A stretch of 64,000 bases of DNA from Streptomyces sp. DG2A-72 (GTDB lineage: Bacteria > Actinomycetota > Actinomycetes > Streptomycetales > Streptomycetaceae): positions 1,612,001 to 1,676,000 of the forward strand of contig NZ_JASTLC010000001.1 in NCBI RefSeq assembly GCF_030499575.1. Reading direction: 5' to 3'. Shown here piece by piece: positions 63,301 through 64,000 of the stretch (positions are counted from its first letter, which is position 1; each line of letters begins with the position of its first letter). A program made the position numbers and the translations under genes. Under the pieces are notes generated by a model, which worked only from the letters and a program-made list of their open reading frames with translations, was not told the origin of the DNA and did not search any database.

Positions 63301-64000
63301 TCGGCTCCGGCAGCCTGACCGCCCTCTGCCGCGGGCGCGCCTTCCGGCGCCGCCCCGGCCTGCGGTCCGGCAGTGCCGACCGCCTCGGGAGCCGAAGCCC
63401 CGGGCACCTCACCGTTCGAGCCAGCGGTGTCCGTGGGCACAGGCCCGGCCTCCGGCCCAACTGCACCCGCCGAAACCGCCGGAGCTGTCGGATCCGGACC
63501 ACCGTCCGCCCCGTACCCCCCATCAGAACCCGGCACAGCCTCTGCGCCGTACGACGCCTCGCCGCCCTCGGCGGCTTCCACGCCCTCCGCGATGGGCGCA
63601 GCCTCGGCGCCCTCCACACCGTACGCACCCGCCTCCGCCTCCGCCATGCGCGGAGCCGCCACGGCGATCGCCTCTGTGGCGAAGTGGGCCACGGCGGGCT
63701 CGGCTGTCGGGACAACCGTTTCCGCAGGGGCGGCCTCTGTGTGCGCCGGGGCCTGGACCGTGCCCGGTGCGGGCGCACCCCAGGGGGACGCGCCCTGAGG
63801 GGCCGCCTCGCGCAGCTGGGGGACGTCGAGGTACTCGGGGCCGGTCGGGTACGGGCCGGGGCGGCCTGCGGGCGCGCCCGCGGGGCCACGGTCGGCGAGG
63901 GAACGGACCGGGCTGGCGGACTGGTCGGGGGTCGGCGGGCCGAGGTGCAGCGGGCGGCGGTGAGTCGTCGCCGGGGTGGACGGCATCGTCTGCGTGGGCA
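60375..64000 (-). CDS. cobT: BluB–CobT fusion with a long disordered repetitive N-terminus (5' end beyond window)
   Basis: At least 1203 residues; the frame stays open through an ATG at 63986 to the window edge, so the true start is probably outside. Residues about 1–620 (from 63986) are Ala/Pro/Glu/Gly-rich, with 12-residue PDAGQ repeats near 63080–63275. Then a nitroreductase-fold BluB domain (RRDIRNGFRSDPIP; SVGHSQPWDF; about 62100–61480), which makes 5,6-dimethylbenzimidazole from FMN. A CobT domain follows (TKPPGSLGMLE, IFAGDHGVHAQGV, MGIANTTASAAL), which converts it to the nucleotide with nicotinate mononucleotide. Both sit in the lower-ligand pathway of cobalamin. Confidence 0.9.
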   Translation of the reverse strand, partial: PTQTMPSTPATTHRRPLHLGPPTPDQSASPVRSLADRGPAGAPAGRPGPYPTGPEYLDVPQLREAAPQGASPWGAPAPGTVQAPAHTEAAPAETVVPTAEPAVAHFATEAIAVAAPRMAEAEAGAYGVEGAEAAPIAEGVEAAEGGEASYGAEAVPGSDGGYGADGGPDPTAPAVSAGAVGPEAGPVPTDTAGSNGEVPGASAPEAVGTAGPQAGAAPEGAPAAEGGQAAGAEFESGGDAGPVTEGLPVPDAGQVLEGPAVPDAGQMPEYAAVPDAGQMSENAAVPDAGQLPDGPVTPDAGQVAEAPSAPEADSLPGMGVAPDAAQAPMTVTAPDAGLPEAGHLAEVVAPQDAGQTPEVVPTPETAVPEPAHAPEPAAPEPAHASDPAAPTTTHAPDPAVPESVSDPDPALSAPGPQTPESAMPFPAAPEAAQPLPPADVEIPAQDPHEQPVADAQHTQGPQHATPHTPLVAAQPETPDVVAAEAHGMAVGTPMDDAEAPQPLAAEDVTPAELVDEQVQFEGAAAGQDGDVTGTFPAAGVPEEPMGQFVPVEGSVPTTPHLAPTPPQALQFPADDHQESPVVVPAPRDGDAQPAAAEPDPELVQHAEDLDTRAADLEESTAVVAETPESTGPAAPAYEDAEREAVLKVMRERRDIRNGFRSDPIPHEVLLRVLEAAHTAPSVGHSQPWDFVVIRSADTRRTMHELAMRQRDAYAKSLPKGRAKQFKELKIEAILDTPVNIVVTADPTRGGRHTLGRHTQPQMAPYSSALAVENLWLAARAEGLGVGWVSFFDEREMVRTLGLPEHLEVVAYLCVGYVDEFPEEPELMQAGWSKRRPLSWVVHEETYGRRALPGEDPHDLLAETVAQIRPLDAKALGEAWERQKRMTKPPGSLGMLEIISAQLSGLSRQCPPPIPEPAAVAIFAGDHGVHAQGVTPWPQEVTAQMVANFLGGGAVCNAFAGQVGAEVCVVDVGVAADLPATPGLLPRKVRAGTSDMTTGPAMTREEAKQAIEVGIETARDLVAAGNKALLTGEMGIANTTASAALISVFTDTDPAEVTGRGTGINDETLARKTEVVRRAIDVHQPDPADPIGVLAAIGGFEHAAIVGLLLGGASLRTPVILDGVSAGAAALVARAIAPEVLAACIAGHRSAEPGHVAALNKLGLRPLVDLDLRLGEGTGALLALPLVQSTARAMHEVATFDSAGVTEK

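Overview
The window is GC-rich, densely packed DNA with frequent GTG starts, four-base stop/start overlaps and few spacers. It carries a typical Streptomyces chromosomal gene set. The strongest lineage marker is a 137-residue SsgB (47.4 kb), a sporulation septum-site protein restricted to morphologically complex actinomycetes. The order hisS – cyclophilin – relA – apt – secF/secD/yajC – ruvB/A/C – yebC – pdxT/S – PIM cluster – HIT – thrS also matches, from memory, the conserved core of Streptomyces chromosomes. No search was run.

Layout. 0–6 kb: rarA, a VKOR-family membrane protein, and a divergent four-gene operon (ABC ATPase, ABC permease, histidine kinase, LuxR-type regulator). The kinase reading frame has an in-frame amber codon just after its natural coupled start. 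6–13 kb: hisS with a metallo-hydrolase, a secreted-type cyclophilin, a DUF349 protein and relA. 13–20 kb (minus strand): ruvC-ruvA-ruvB, yajC, secD-secF-apt, covering Holliday-junction processing, the Sec accessory complex and purine salvage upstream of the stringent-response enzyme. 20–26 kb (minus): pgsA, a PIM acyltransferase, a PimA-like mannosyltransferase and a small membrane protein (phosphatidylinositol mannoside pathway), followed by pdxS/pdxT (PLP synthase) and yebC. 26–36 kb: an EF-G-like GTPase, an unknown membrane protein preceded by three 21-bp-phased repeats, a HIT hydrolase, a potassium channel, thrS, a DUF4365 protein with an unknown partner, and a DEDDh exonuclease.

36.5–46.6 kb lies between two identical tRNA-Val(CAC) genes. 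It looks accessory: a SRPBCC protein, a huge multi-pass membrane protein, and a five-gene minus-strand operon (binding protein, two permeases, YesL-like protein, Tat-exported PL26-type exo-rhamnogalacturonan lyase). That operon probably takes up and degrades rhamnogalacturonan, with a well-formed promoter and LacI-type operator-like palindromes in front. It lacks its own ATPase and regulator.

46.6–58 kb: a PGPGW membrane protein, ssgB, a CGNR zinc-finger regulator, several small membrane proteins (one of 50 residues), a DsbA-like protein, a double-GNAT acetyltransferase, pabC/pabB, a five-gene tRNA array (Gly, Cys, three Val), a zinc-ribbon protein, an aminoglycoside-phosphotransferase-fold kinase, a 67-bp tandem repeat and a Ser/Thr kinase. 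58–64 kb: a TrmH-type RNA methyltransferase, a CysG-type bifunctional sirohaem/cobalamin enzyme, and a BluB–CobT fusion with a very long repetitive N-terminus that runs off the right edge.

Most of the window is conserved housekeeping DNA. The least explained parts are the interrupted kinase gene, the DUF4365 gene pair, the phased repeats at 28.4 kb, the tRNA-bounded pectin operon and the BluB–CobT tail.
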